This document shows positions 36,744 through 45,296 of a stretch of DNA of 64,000 nucleotides, one piece after another. This DNA comes from Salmonella enterica subsp. houtenae serovar Houten (lineage in GTDB: Bacteria; Pseudomonadota; Gammaproteobacteria; Enterobacterales; Enterobacteriaceae). A program made the translations under genes and the position numbers. Position 1 is the stretch's first letter, and each line of letters begins with the position of its first letter. The DNA lies in the NCBI GenBank assembly GCA_900478215.1, contig LS483478.1, forward strand, positions 2,728,001 to 2,792,000. The letters run 5' to 3'. The notes beneath the pieces were generated by a model. That model searched no databases, was not told the origin of the DNA, and worked only from the letters and a program-made list of their open reading frames with translations.

Positions 36744-37340
36744 ATGGCAAAGATTCTGGTGCTCTATTATTCCATGTACGGACATATTGAAACCATGGCG
36801 CACGCGGTGGCGGAAGGGGCAAAGAAAGTCGACGGCGCAGAGGTCATTATAAAGCGTGTGCCAGAAACGATGCCGCCTGAAATCTTCGCAAAAGCTGGCG
36901 GTAAAACGCAAAACGCACCCGTTGCCACCCCACAGGAGCTGGCGGAGTACGATGCCATTATTTTTGGTACGCCAACCCGCTTTGGCAATATGTCAGGCCA
37001 GATGCGTACCTTCCTGGATCAAACCGGCGGACTGTGGGCATCTGGCGCGCTATACGGCAAGCTCGGCAGTGTGTTCAGTTCTACCGGAACGGGCGGCGGC
37101 CAGGAGCAGACCATTACCTCGACCTGGACTACGCTTGCCCATCATGGAATGGTGATTGTCCCGATAGGCTATGCCGCACAGGAGCTGTTTGACGTCTCTC
37201 AGGTTCGCGGCGGCACGCCTTACGGCGCAACGACTATCGCCGGAGGCGACGGTTCACGCCAGCCAAGCCAGGAGGAACTCTCTATCGCTCGCTATCAGGG
37301 GGAATACGTCGCCGGTCTGGCAGTCAAACTCAACGGCTAA
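36744..37340 (+). CDS. wrbA: NAD(P)H:quinone oxidoreductase WrbA
   Basis: A 198-residue flavodoxin-like protein. The FMN phosphate loop YYSMYGHIETMA is at residues 8-19, and GTPTRFGNM with STGTGGGQEQT forms the rest of the pocket. It reduces quinones by two electrons, protecting against oxidative stress. GAGGAG is nine bases before the ATG. yccJ follows 20 bp downstream, as in E. coli. Confidence 0.96.
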   Translation: MAKILVLYYSMYGHIETMAHAVAEGAKKVDGAEVIIKRVPETMPPEIFAKAGGKTQNAPVATPQELAEYDAIIFGTPTRFGNMSGQMRTFLDQTGGLWASGALYGKLGSVFSSTGTGGGQEQTITSTWTTLAHHGMVIVPIGYAAQELFDVSQVRGGTPYGATTIAGGDGSRQPSQEELSIARYQGEYVAGLAVKLNG

Positions 37341-37360
37341 TCTTCAACAGGAGGATTCGA

Positions 37361-37588
37361 ATGCCAACTCAAGAAGCAAAAATGCACCACGTCGGGGAAT
37401 GGGCAAGTCTGCGTAATACGTCGCCGGAAATTGCCGAAGCCATTTTTGAAGTCGCTCACTATGACGAGAAACTGGCAGAAAAAATATGGGAAGAAGGTAG
37501 TGATGAGGTGCTGATCAAAGCCTTTGAGAAGACGGATAAAGACTCGCTCTTCTGGGGCGAGCAGACCATCGAACGTAAGAACGTATAA
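37361..37588 (+). CDS. yccJ: Small protein YccJ
   Basis: A 75-residue soluble acidic protein matching E. coli YccJ (HHVGEWASLRNTSPEIAEAIFEVA). The function is unknown. It is co-transcribed with wrbA, with AGGAGG upstream of the ATG, and is closed by a strong hairpin. Confidence 0.93.
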   Translation: MPTQEAKMHHVGEWASLRNTSPEIAEAIFEVAHYDEKLAEKIWEEGSDEVLIKAFEKTDKDSLFWGEQTIERKNV

Positions 37589-37595
37589 CACAAAC

Positions 37596-37615
37596 GCCCC
37601 CGCCTGCGCGGGGGC
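37596..37615. terminator. Bidirectional terminator yccJ / agp
   Basis: An 8-bp all-GC stem (GCCCCCGC / GCGGGGGC) with loop CTGC sits between convergent genes; TTATTTT follows on the plus side. Confidence 0.75.
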
Positions 37616-37621
37616 ATACCG

Positions 37622-38863
37622 TTATTTTGCGGCAGTATTCATGACGTTATCGAACTTATCAAGCGGACAGAAGCCGTTCGCATCCACCGGACATCCTTTC
37701 AGTTCCAGTGTTACCCTTTGCGCGGGCGATTTGAGCGTTAGCGCTTCCGCGTTACGTAACTGCCGGGCGCTCTGGTAGACATACTCGATTTTCATCAAAT
37801 CCCGGTTAGCGTTGCCGTCATGCCAGCGTTGAAAGACAAGCTGACCGCCAATCGGCGTTCTCTCATACTGAGAATGGAGCTGATAGGGTTTAAAATCCAG
37901 CGCCGTCAGCAGCGAAGCGATATTGGAATCATGTCCCACCAGCACGGTAATCTTCGGCGCGCTAACGCGATCGGCAACCAGCACTTTATCGATATATTTC
38001 ACCAGCGGCGCAGCGACATTGCGCGCCACCGTTGGTGAGGTAAACAGGCTGTCCTGGTAGCCGTTTTTCAGTTTTGACAGCACCTTCCACTGCCGATCGG
38101 TGTGGATCCCGCCCCATGCGACCTGATCCAACGGAAACCCTTCGTAATATTGTAGGGTAAACGCATCCACCAGCGAGTTCCCTACTTTCAGCGGCCCCTG
38201 CACACCAGGCTCTTGCTGATAGTTCGCGCTGAAAGTATCTTTCGCGCCGATTAGCGAACACAGATGCTTCTCTTTGCAGGACGGCGAGTCCTGATAATGC
38301 GTTATCTGCTCAAGCAGTTTATAACTCTCATCAAGATGCATCTTACTACGCGCCTTTTCCATCGCCTGTACGGCCTGTTGCCTGAACGCGGCGGAATCAT
38401 CGGTAATCACCGGATTAAAGGTAGGGTCCATAGTGCCCATTTTTTCCTGATGATGAACAGGAATATCACAGCCGGGGAAAGCACCGGTGATGAAAAATTG
38501 CGCGGTGGCAACGGTACGCTGCAAACTATTCGCATAGGCATATACCGTGTCGGGCGCCGGACATTCTCCTGACGGTATCAGCCCCTGCGCGACCAGCCAC
38601 TCACGTGTGTAGTGCCCCATATAGACTTCCAGCACGCCGCCTTTCGTCGTCAGTTGCCCGCCGGGAACGTCCCACGCCGGCCAGGCGTTCGGCGTCGACT
38701 GCGCCAGTACGCTGCCATTATTCGCCAGCGGCGCCCGCAGATTATGGCGGCTCATCATCAGCACCTGTTGTAATTGATAACCTTCCGGCGTTGTCTGCGC
38801 CTGTACGGCGGATGACAACAAAACAGCCCCTGTCACAGCAACAGCGAGTAATGATTTTTTCAT
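37622..38863 (-). CDS. agp: Periplasmic glucose-1-phosphatase Agp
   Basis: A 413-residue histidine acid phosphatase with a 22-residue signal peptide (to VQA). The catalytic motif RHNLRAP carries the nucleophile His40, and the late proton-donor motif GHDSN is present, as are paired cysteines. It matches E. coli Agp, which hydrolyses glucose-1-phosphate and can act on phytate in the periplasm. The start has a GGT-type ribosome site and the family N-terminus. Confidence 0.96.
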   Translation of the reverse strand: MKKSLLAVAVTGAVLLSSAVQAQTTPEGYQLQQVLMMSRHNLRAPLANNGSVLAQSTPNAWPAWDVPGGQLTTKGGVLEVYMGHYTREWLVAQGLIPSGECPAPDTVYAYANSLQRTVATAQFFITGAFPGCDIPVHHQEKMGTMDPTFNPVITDDSAAFRQQAVQAMEKARSKMHLDESYKLLEQITHYQDSPSCKEKHLCSLIGAKDTFSANYQQEPGVQGPLKVGNSLVDAFTLQYYEGFPLDQVAWGGIHTDRQWKVLSKLKNGYQDSLFTSPTVARNVAAPLVKYIDKVLVADRVSAPKITVLVGHDSNIASLLTALDFKPYQLHSQYERTPIGGQLVFQRWHDGNANRDLMKIEYVYQSARQLRNAEALTLKSPAQRVTLELKGCPVDANGFCPLDKFDNVMNTAAK

Positions 38864-38971
38864 CCCTACGACCTCTTGTTGTTATCAAATCTTTCTGAGT
38901 GTGACAGAAACGGATCATTTTTCCGGGAACGTTTTCGCAAAACGGGGGTTTTTCTTACAGCAAACACGTTA

Positions 38972-38991
38972 GCGCCGGGAAACCCCGGCGC
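38972..38991 (-). terminator. Hairpin after scsD
   Basis: An 8-bp stem (GCGCCGGG / CCCGGCGC) with a 4-base loop directly follows the scs operon. No long T tract is present, so strength is uncertain. Confidence 0.6.
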
Positions 38992-38995
38992 ATAT

Positions 38996-39502
38996 TCAGA
39001 ACGTTTTTGCCCACCACAGCCGAAGTTTCATGCCCCAATAGCTGGTCCAGCCGCTGGTGGTGAACACAACCCGACCTCGTGAAACCACCACCAGCGTTGG
39101 CGTCACGCTGATTTCCCAGCCAGCGGATAAGGCGCCGTTAGCATCATTGACGACCGGAAAGTCAACGCCCTTGCGCGCCAGCCAGTGGGCGACCTCAGCA
39201 TCATCGCCGGAGCGGAGCGCAACCGTCATGACGTTTTCCCCTTCCGCCGCCAGACGAGCGACCGCAGGCGTAGTAAAGCGACACACCCCGCACCAGCTGG
39301 CCCAAAAATAGAGCAGTACGGGGCGCTCCTCGCTCAATGTCGCCAGAGTTGTCGACGCTCCCGTCAGCGTACGTAACGGTGTCGCGGCAAACGCCGGAGG
39401 CGCCTGTGGCGCGCGCCAGACGTCCATGGCCACCATCACCGCGATGAGGATCGCCAGAAAAACCGCGGCTTCACGCAGCCAACGCCGCAGTTTACCCGCC
39501 AT
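38996..39502 (-). CDS. scsD: Membrane-anchored thioredoxin-like protein ScsD
   Basis: A 168-residue protein with one N-terminal membrane segment (about residues 11-27) and a periplasmic TlpA-like thioredoxin domain; the active site WCGVC has Cys71 and Cys74. It belongs to the Salmonella scsABCD copper-tolerance locus. Its 5' end overlaps scsC by 11 bp. By analogy with CcmG/TlpA it would be kept reduced by ScsB. Confidence 0.94.
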   Translation of the reverse strand: MAGKLRRWLREAAVFLAILIAVMVAMDVWRAPQAPPAFAATPLRTLTGASTTLATLSEERPVLLYFWASWCGVCRFTTPAVARLAAEGENVMTVALRSGDDAEVAHWLARKGVDFPVVNDANGALSAGWEISVTPTLVVVSRGRVVFTTSGWTSYWGMKLRLWWAKTF

Positions 39503-40115
39503 TGGCAGCCGCCAGTTTTTCTTTCACCACCTCTTCCAGCGTATCCCAGGGCACTGCGCCCGGAATCAGTTCGTCGCCGATGATCGTCGCTGGTGTGCCT
39601 TGCACGCCGACCAGCCTTGCCAACTGCAAATTAGTGCGTATCGTTTCCATGCTTTTTTCATCCAGCGTTACTGGCGTAGCCCCTGCTTTCTGCTGGGCCT
39701 GTTTAATACTGCCATCCGTATGGTAACCGCGCTTTTGCATGAGTTTTTCATGGAGCGCAAGGAACTGTTGCGGATGATCGCGCCAGGTGGTCAGCGCTAT
39801 ACGCGCCGCCAGTACGGAACTCTCTCCTTTGAATGGCAGCGGTTTAATAATGACCGCGACGTCAGGATATTTCTGCACAATCTTCTCAAGCATCGGATCA
39901 AGCTGTTTGCAATACGGACAGTTGTAGTCCGTAAAATTCACCAGCGTCAGCTTAGGGTGTTTAGCGCCTATCCGCGGGCTGGCAGGATCGTTAAACAACG
40001 CCGCATGGATCAGATTTTCAATCTGCTTTTCCTGATCCGGCGTAAAAGGGGCAGTTTCTTGCGCGATGCTTAGCGTCGAAAACAGCGCCAGCAGTAAAAC
40101 AATCATATATTTCAT
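39492..40115 (-). CDS. scsC: DsbA-like disulfide protein ScsC
   Basis: A 207-residue periplasmic protein with an 18-residue signal peptide. The helical N-terminal arm (to about residue 45) is followed by a DsbA/DsbG-like thioredoxin domain with CPYC at 66-69. ScsC homologues oligomerise through that arm and reduce or isomerise disulfides; in Salmonella the protein binds copper and protects other periplasmic proteins. Its start overlaps the scsB stop by 4 bp, and its end overlaps scsD. Confidence 0.95.
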   Translation of the reverse strand: MKYMIVLLLALFSTLSIAQETAPFTPDQEKQIENLIHAALFNDPASPRIGAKHPKLTLVNFTDYNCPYCKQLDPMLEKIVQKYPDVAVIIKPLPFKGESSVLAARIALTTWRDHPQQFLALHEKLMQKRGYHTDGSIKQAQQKAGATPVTLDEKSMETIRTNLQLARLVGVQGTPATIIGDELIPGAVPWDTLEEVVKEKLAAANGG

Positions 40116-41998
40116 TGGGTTATTCCTTTCGCTTTTTTCAACGTGTCTAATACTGCATCGCGGGTCAGCAAGGTGGGCAGCGCCTCCCCTTCCGGCAAGC
40201 CGGGGCCATATACCTGATTAAACGGAACGGCGACCCGACCGCGTGTTTTCAGAAAATCTGTAATGGCATCGGACGGCAACGTCCAGTCTCCCCGCAGCGC
40301 CACAACATCCGGCTGTTGCAGGGCGGCTTGCACATCCTCTTTTTGCAGGACGTTGTATTTATTCACTTTACAGGTAATACACCAGTCCGCAGTGACATCT
40401 ACAAATACCCGCTTATGCTGCGCCAGCGCCGACTGGATTGCCTGTTCACTCAACGGTTGCCACTGCACATTGTCTTGCGCGCTCTTTGCCGCAGTGAAGC
40501 CAAAATGCGGCAGGAGTAACGTCGCCAGCCAGATAGCCGACCCCAGCATCATCAGACCGAGAATCCTGCGCAGGACATTCATCCAACGCCCGGGGCGCGG
40601 TAAACGTAGCGCAAGCCCTGGTCGTATCGCGACCAGGAGCCACGGCGCGCTCATTCCCAGGCCCAGCGCAAGGAATAGCCCCCAGAGTGTCGGCAGCGAC
40701 GCCGTGAGCGCCACCGCCACCGCAGTGCCTAAAAACGGCGCGCTGCAAGGCGTCGCCAGCAGCGTGGCGAACGCGCCCTGCCAGAAATGGCCCGACATAC
40801 CGTTACCGCCATAAGTGGCCAGTTTCGTGGCCATAGATGAGGGAAGCCGGAACTCAAAAAGCCCAAACAGGCTGGCGCTAAACAGCAACATCACCAGCGC
40901 CATAAAACCAATAAACCATACATTCTGGAACTGGACTCCCCAGGCCAGCGCATGATTTGACAGGCGAAGGAGGGTCATAAACGCCGCCAATGCCATAAAT
41001 GACGCAATGATGCCGGCGACCGAAGCCAAAAATTGTCGCCTGATGTGAGAGCGGCTTTTTTCCTCTACCAATAAGATTGAGCCAAGTTTCATGCCCAGAA
41101 CCGGCAGCACGCAGGGCATTAAATTAAGAATCAGTCCGCCGACCAGCGCCATCATTACAACTTGCCAGAAAGGTAGCGCCGCATTATCCAGCGTTTGCGC
41201 TGGCGCAGCGCCAATGGTTTGCGTGCTCTCCTGGGCGATAGCGCCATCGGCTAACACGAGGGTCAGCGATTTATCGCGCAAATCGGGCGTCTTTTCGCCC
41301 CAACTGTCCGTCACCGGCACCGTCGCCTGTAATCTGTCGCCCTCTACGCGCAGACGAGGTTTCGCAAAATCGACGTCATCCATGGTGTCAATATAGAGCC
41401 CGGGCGATGACCAGCCCGCCGTTCGCGTGGCAGTGACCACCAGTTCTCCCGTTCGATAGCCGACCTCAAGCGAGTCCGTAAGCCCGCTGCGTAGCGGAAC
41501 TTTACCCATTGCCCGCGCATAGTCATGGGCAAAATTGGCATCCTGCACAGTGGGCGTCACGGAAAAGGGGTAATCGGTCAACAGACAAACATTACTGCAG
41601 GTTGATAACGTCAACACGCCGCTCAAAGTCGCGGGCGGCGTACCGTGTACAATCATCGGGAAGGTCACCTCGTCGTGATATCCCTGAGTAGTGATATTCG
41701 CCACATCAAAGCGCGAGGGGGTTGGCCAGAACCAGCTCACCTCAGGCATGTCGCCTTTCCAGGCGATAGAGGGCGCGACGCCCCCTTCTCCCGGCGCGCG
41801 CCAGTAGGTTTTCCAGCCGTTTTCCAGTTTTACATCCAGCAACAGCCGGGTCTCGCCGTTAGCGGACGTATCGGCACGTAGCCGTATGCTGGCATGGTCG
41901 TTATCGGGCGAACGCAGCCAGCCGCTTTCCGCCGCCCAGGAGACGGGCAGCCAAAGCCATAACAGGCAGAACAGCATCCGCCTGAACAAAATCATCAT
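40112..41998 (-). CDS. scsB: DsbD-like thiol reductant transporter ScsB
   Basis: A 628-residue protein with the DsbD plan: an N-terminal periplasmic domain (signal peptide to WAA, with a Cys pair in LSTCSNVCLLT), a central block of about eight membrane segments with MPCVLPVLG and ATPCSAPFLG cysteines, and a C-terminal thioredoxin domain with CITC at 540-543. It would carry electrons from cytoplasmic thioredoxin to ScsC (and perhaps ScsD). GGAG lies before the first of two ATGs. The scsB-C-D genes overlap and so are translated together. Confidence 0.95.
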   Translation of the reverse strand: MMILFRRMLFCLLWLWLPVSWAAESGWLRSPDNDHASIRLRADTSANGETRLLLDVKLENGWKTYWRAPGEGGVAPSIAWKGDMPEVSWFWPTPSRFDVANITTQGYHDEVTFPMIVHGTPPATLSGVLTLSTCSNVCLLTDYPFSVTPTVQDANFAHDYARAMGKVPLRSGLTDSLEVGYRTGELVVTATRTAGWSSPGLYIDTMDDVDFAKPRLRVEGDRLQATVPVTDSWGEKTPDLRDKSLTLVLADGAIAQESTQTIGAAPAQTLDNAALPFWQVVMMALVGGLILNLMPCVLPVLGMKLGSILLVEEKSRSHIRRQFLASVAGIIASFMALAAFMTLLRLSNHALAWGVQFQNVWFIGFMALVMLLFSASLFGLFEFRLPSSMATKLATYGGNGMSGHFWQGAFATLLATPCSAPFLGTAVAVALTASLPTLWGLFLALGLGMSAPWLLVAIRPGLALRLPRPGRWMNVLRRILGLMMLGSAIWLATLLLPHFGFTAAKSAQDNVQWQPLSEQAIQSALAQHKRVFVDVTADWCITCKVNKYNVLQKEDVQAALQQPDVVALRGDWTLPSDAITDFLKTRGRVAVPFNQVYGPGLPEGEALPTLLTRDAVLDTLKKAKGITQ

Positions 41999-42046
41999 AT
42001 TTTTTCTCCGTGAATGAGTAAGTAACCGTTAGCAATAACCGGTCTG

Positions 42047-42409
42047 TCATTCACGGAAGACACAAAATCGAAGATGTACCCGCAATGTGGGCGGCGAAAT
42101 AGCCCGTGGAGGCGAAAACGGCAGGCGCATAATCCGGACAGGCGCCAGTAAGGAAAGCAGTAGACAAAGCGCAAGGATAGCGCCTTCAAAGAGTACCGGG
42201 GGCGCCGCCAGCAGCGACTTGGCGCTTAATTCACAGGGAGTGACCGGCGAGGCGTCATCCGTCGAGGGGTGGGCGCTGACTACCGCTGAAGTGGCCGTCG
42301 CCTGCATCTGCAAAGCGTGCAGGCCCGCCATGCGTTGTGCGGTACAAACCATTACCACGACACATGCAAGGCAAAGAAACCACCAGCCCATCCGTTGTTG
42401 TTTCGCCAT
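42047..42409 (-). CDS. scsA: Copper-sensitivity suppressor protein ScsA
   Basis: A 120-residue protein with two hydrophobic segments (about residues 9-30 and 70-90) and a basic, Pro-rich tail. It matches ScsA, the first product of the Salmonella scs locus, whose biochemistry is unclear. It lies 48 bp upstream of scsB, so it may be transcribed with it or separately. The promoter region is shared with divergent cbpA. Confidence 0.9.
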   Translation of the reverse strand: MAKQQRMGWWFLCLACVVVMVCTAQRMAGLHALQMQATATSAVVSAHPSTDDASPVTPCELSAKSLLAAPPVLFEGAILALCLLLSLLAPVRIMRLPFSPPRAISPPTLRVHLRFCVFRE

Positions 42410-42645
42410 TGCGCCCTCACTGTTTAACGCGAGTTATCTTAGCCACTGGCACGGTTTTGGCAACCTTTCCCCCTGTAAAGTTATGTCGGCGCGCTACGCA
42501 ACCTTCTGATAGTCGGACAACGTAATTTATTCTTACTAATGATATAACTGGTGTTTTCATACGCACTTTTCAGGTTTACCCTACACTTAGTGGAGAAACC
42601 TTTTTGGGGTCCCTTCTGTATGTATTGATTTAGCGAGATGATGCT

Positions 42646-43566
42646 ATGGAACTTAAGGATTATTACGCCATTATGGGCGTGAAACCGACGGACGATCTCA
42701 AGACAATTAAGACCGCCTATCGCCGACTGGCCCGCAAGTACCATCCTGATGTCAGCAAAGAACCCGATGCCGAAGCCCGTTTCAAAGAGGTCGCTGAAGC
42801 ATGGGAGGTGCTGAGCGATGAACAACGGCGCGCCGAGTATGACCAGTTATGGCAACACCGTAACGATCCACAATTTAATCGCCAGTTCCAGCAACACGAA
42901 GGCCAGACGTATAATGCCGAAGATTTTGATGATATTTTCTCATCTATCTTTGGTCAGCATGGTCGCCATTCGCACCATCGCCACGCCGCACGCGGCCATG
43001 ATATCGAAATTGAAGTAGCGGTATTCCTGGAAGAGACGCTGGAGGAGCACCAGCGTACGATTAGTTATTCCGTTCCCGTTTATAACGCGTTCGGCCTCGT
43101 GGAACAGGAAATTCCCAAAACATTGAAGGTGAAGATCCCGGCTGGCGTCAGCAACGGGCAACGAATCAGACTGAAAGGCCAGGGTACGCCAGGGGAAAAC
43201 GGCGGACCTAATGGCGATTTATGGCTCGTTATCCATATTGCCCCGCATCCGCTCTTTGATATCGTCAATCAGGATCTGGAGGTCGTCCTTCCGCTTGCCC
43301 CGTGGGAGGCGGCGCTCGGCGCTAAGGTGTCCGTACCAACGCTTAAAGAGCGCATTTTGCTCACCATTCCTCCCGGCAGCCAGGCAGGCCAACGGCTGCG
43401 TATCAAAGGCAAAGGATTAGCCAGTAAAAAGCACACTGGCGATCTCTATGCTGTCATCAAAATTGTTATGCCGCCGAAGCCCGACGAGAAGACAGCCGGC
43501 TTGTGGCGACAACTGGCGGACGCGCAATCGTCCTTTGATCCACGCCAGCAATGGGGGAAAGCATAA
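42646..43566 (+). CDS. cbpA: DnaJ-type co-chaperone CbpA
   Basis: A 306-residue type II J protein. The N-terminal J domain contains the HPD motif (KYHPDVSK, about residues 30-37), then a Phe/His-rich linker and two beta-domain folds (VSNGQRIRLKGQGTPG, GQRLRIKGKG). It works with DnaK and binds curved DNA as a nucleoid protein in stationary phase. It overlaps cbpM by one base. Confidence 0.96.
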   Translation: MELKDYYAIMGVKPTDDLKTIKTAYRRLARKYHPDVSKEPDAEARFKEVAEAWEVLSDEQRRAEYDQLWQHRNDPQFNRQFQQHEGQTYNAEDFDDIFSSIFGQHGRHSHHRHAARGHDIEIEVAVFLEETLEEHQRTISYSVPVYNAFGLVEQEIPKTLKVKIPAGVSNGQRIRLKGQGTPGENGGPNGDLWLVIHIAPHPLFDIVNQDLEVVLPLAPWEAALGAKVSVPTLKERILLTIPPGSQAGQRLRIKGKGLASKKHTGDLYAVIKIVMPPKPDEKTAGLWRQLADAQSSFDPRQQWGKA

Positions 43567-43871
43567 TGGCTAACATCACGGTCACCTTTACCATCACCGA
43601 ATTTTGTTTGCACACTGGCGTGACGGAGGAGGAGCTGAACGAAATCGTCGGACTAGGCGTAATTGAACCTTACGAGGATGATAATGTCGGTTGGCAATTC
43701 GACGATCGCGCAGCGGGCGTGGTACAACGCGCGCTGCGCTTGCGCGAGGAACTGGCGCTCGACTGGCCGGGAATTGCGGTCGCGTTAACGCTGCTGGAAG
43801 AGAATTCACGGCTGCGCGAAGAAAATCGGCTGTTGCTACAACGCCTTTCTCGCTTTATTTCTCATCCCTAA
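43566..43871 (+). CDS. cbpM: CbpA modulator CbpM
   Basis: A 101-residue MerR-like helical protein that binds the CbpA J domain and blocks both its co-chaperone and DNA-binding activity. The family pattern TFTITEFCLHTG, then LDWPGIAVALTLL and a C-terminal coiled coil is clear. The start at 43566 is set by the TAATG overlap with cbpA and begins MANITVTFTI like E. coli CbpM. Confidence 0.95.
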   Translation: MANITVTFTITEFCLHTGVTEEELNEIVGLGVIEPYEDDNVGWQFDDRAAGVVQRALRLREELALDWPGIAVALTLLEENSRLREENRLLLQRLSRFISHP

Positions 43872-43890
43872 TCTACCATAAATGCAATAA

Positions 43891-43924
43891 TACGAGGGTG
43901 GGCTAAAGTCCACCCTCGTATTTA
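43891..43924 (+). terminator. Terminator of cbpAM
   Basis: An 11-bp stem (TACGAGGGTGG / CCACCCTCGTA) with an 8-base loop is followed by TTTAT. Confidence 0.85.
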
Positions 43925-44525
43925 TATGCACCCGATAAAATACCAGATCGCATCTGACACACACCCCCGACTAAAGAAACATGGCCTCTCATAGTGCGCG
44001 CGACCCGATCAGCAAACCGCGAGTGTTATGCATTAACGCATCATTGAGAACATCATTGTCTAAATAAACACCTGTCGCCAGTTCCCGTTTTTTAGATGCT
44101 TCGGTTATTTTTACACGTCAGCGACCATTTATCGCCTGGAGAATATATTCTTTCGCTGTTTTGTCCTCTCTGGTTGATGCGCGTCTTATCCCTGCCAAAG
44201 CCCGTTAAAATGTACCGATGCATTTACAGGTCACGATTTTTATAAATAAGAAATACAACAGATGTTTGTAGTTTAATAATTGAGCGTTATAGCACCCACT
44301 ACGGCCAAATATTTACATCGCTACTAAAATACAAAAATGTAATAGAATGTAAACAAAATAAGAGCATAAAATAAATAACTTATTAAAAAATCAATATAAA
44401 TAGACAGGTCAATAAAAAACGATCGTTTTCAACGAGTTATGTTTTTCAGATTTTCATCTATCCTGAATAGGCTTGCAAAAAATGTAATTTACACCATTGA
44501 CTATTTCACTTAAAAGGTTTCTGTA
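43925..44525. other. Gene-poor, low-GC interval after cbpM
   Basis: About 600 bp where E. coli carries the tor genes. No intact gene is supportable. The left part hides a decayed minus-strand frame (43989-44204, listed separately); the right part (44220-44500) is very AT-rich and probably contains the promoter of the next gene. Confidence 0.5.
43989..44204 (-). pseudogene. Possible decayed coding fragment
   Basis: On the minus strand a 72-codon stretch reads RALAGIRRASTRED, KTAKEYILQAINGR, one TGA (44118-44120), then RVKITEASKKREL, ATGVYLDNDVLND, ALMHNTRGLLIGSRAL and a stop. The composition looks like protein, and the first half has an antitoxin-like helical pattern, but I recognise no family. 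No start codon with a ribosome site is evident, so it is at best a remnant. Confidence 0.3.
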
Positions 44526-44888
44526 ATGGAATGGAAGGTCGTTGATACAGTTATAAGCCCCTCTACCGGAGTGTCGTTCTCATGCATACATAGCCTAAAA
44601 AATCTCAGATTGACCTTATGGTATCAGGCAGATGTATACATGCCTCCAGGTAGCATTATCATACCCTTTAATAAGGGGGTCTTAATTAACGATAAACTTT
44701 ATCCCGTTACTGTTTACAACGTTACCAGGTTTAATCCTGTACTATGGAAATCGCTTAAAGAAAATAGCCACTGTCCTGGTAGCTGCAATCCTAAACCAGA
44801 AGCCTGCAATTATCCTTTCGAGTGTCTGGTATCCGTTTGCCCATTTGGTTTAACCAGAAATATTCAAATAGATAATAAGAAAGTTTAG
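44526..44888 (+). CDS. Unrecognised cysteine-rich small protein
   Basis: A 120-residue protein with no family I recognise. AAAAGG lies eight bases before the ATG, and the frame is AT-rich like its flanks, unlike cbpM or hpaA. There is no signal peptide. A mixed-strand N-terminal region (to about 75) is followed by a C-terminal block with cysteines at 83, 87, 94, 100 and 105 (CPGSC, ACNYPFEC, VCPFG), suggestive of metal binding or disulfides. It is flanked by gene-poor DNA on both sides, so it probably came in by transfer. Confidence 0.6.
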   Translation: MEWKVVDTVISPSTGVSFSCIHSLKNLRLTLWYQADVYMPPGSIIIPFNKGVLINDKLYPVTVYNVTRFNPVLWKSLKENSHCPGSCNPKPEACNYPFECLVSVCPFGLTRNIQIDNKKV

Positions 44889-45296
44889 GAAATAAAATAT
44901 GCATTAGCCATGCTACTGATTAAGTGTATTCGCGCACGTTTGCAGTATTTTGCAGTTAAATATGTTTGATATAAAAATTGTACAGTTCGGATATTTTTTG
45001 ATTCGTTTAATCTAACCTTCACTTTGGCAACGATGAGCCGGTACACAGGATATTACTGATGGCCGGCAGACAAAGAAACGCATTGCTTTTAACACTGTAT
45101 AAATTCCATCCGTGACATTCTTATTTAGTAATATTTCACCAGAGCAATCATCTTACCTTTATTCTGCGTAAAAATCAGCAAGTAGTGTTTAGAAAAAATA
45201 ATGTTTCTGACAAAAAGATCTGCGTGTCATGCTGATCGCCAAAAGCATAACGGGCTGACATGATGTCAGCCCGTTGGTTTACCCTTGCCCTGATGC
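44889..45296. other. Gene-free interval before the hpa cluster
   Basis: 408 bp, AT-rich, without a supportable gene. It ends in the terminator of the MBL-fold gene that reads leftward into it. Confidence 0.5.
45249..45275 (-). terminator. Terminator at the distal end of the hpa operon
   Basis: A perfect 12-bp stem (AACGGGCTGACA / TGTCAGCCCGTT) with a 3-base loop lies 21 bp past the stop of the MBL-fold gene. Confidence 0.85.

Noticed and set aside
39426..40073. 215-codon plus-strand ORF
   Set aside because: Antisense to scsC and scsD; no family recognised.
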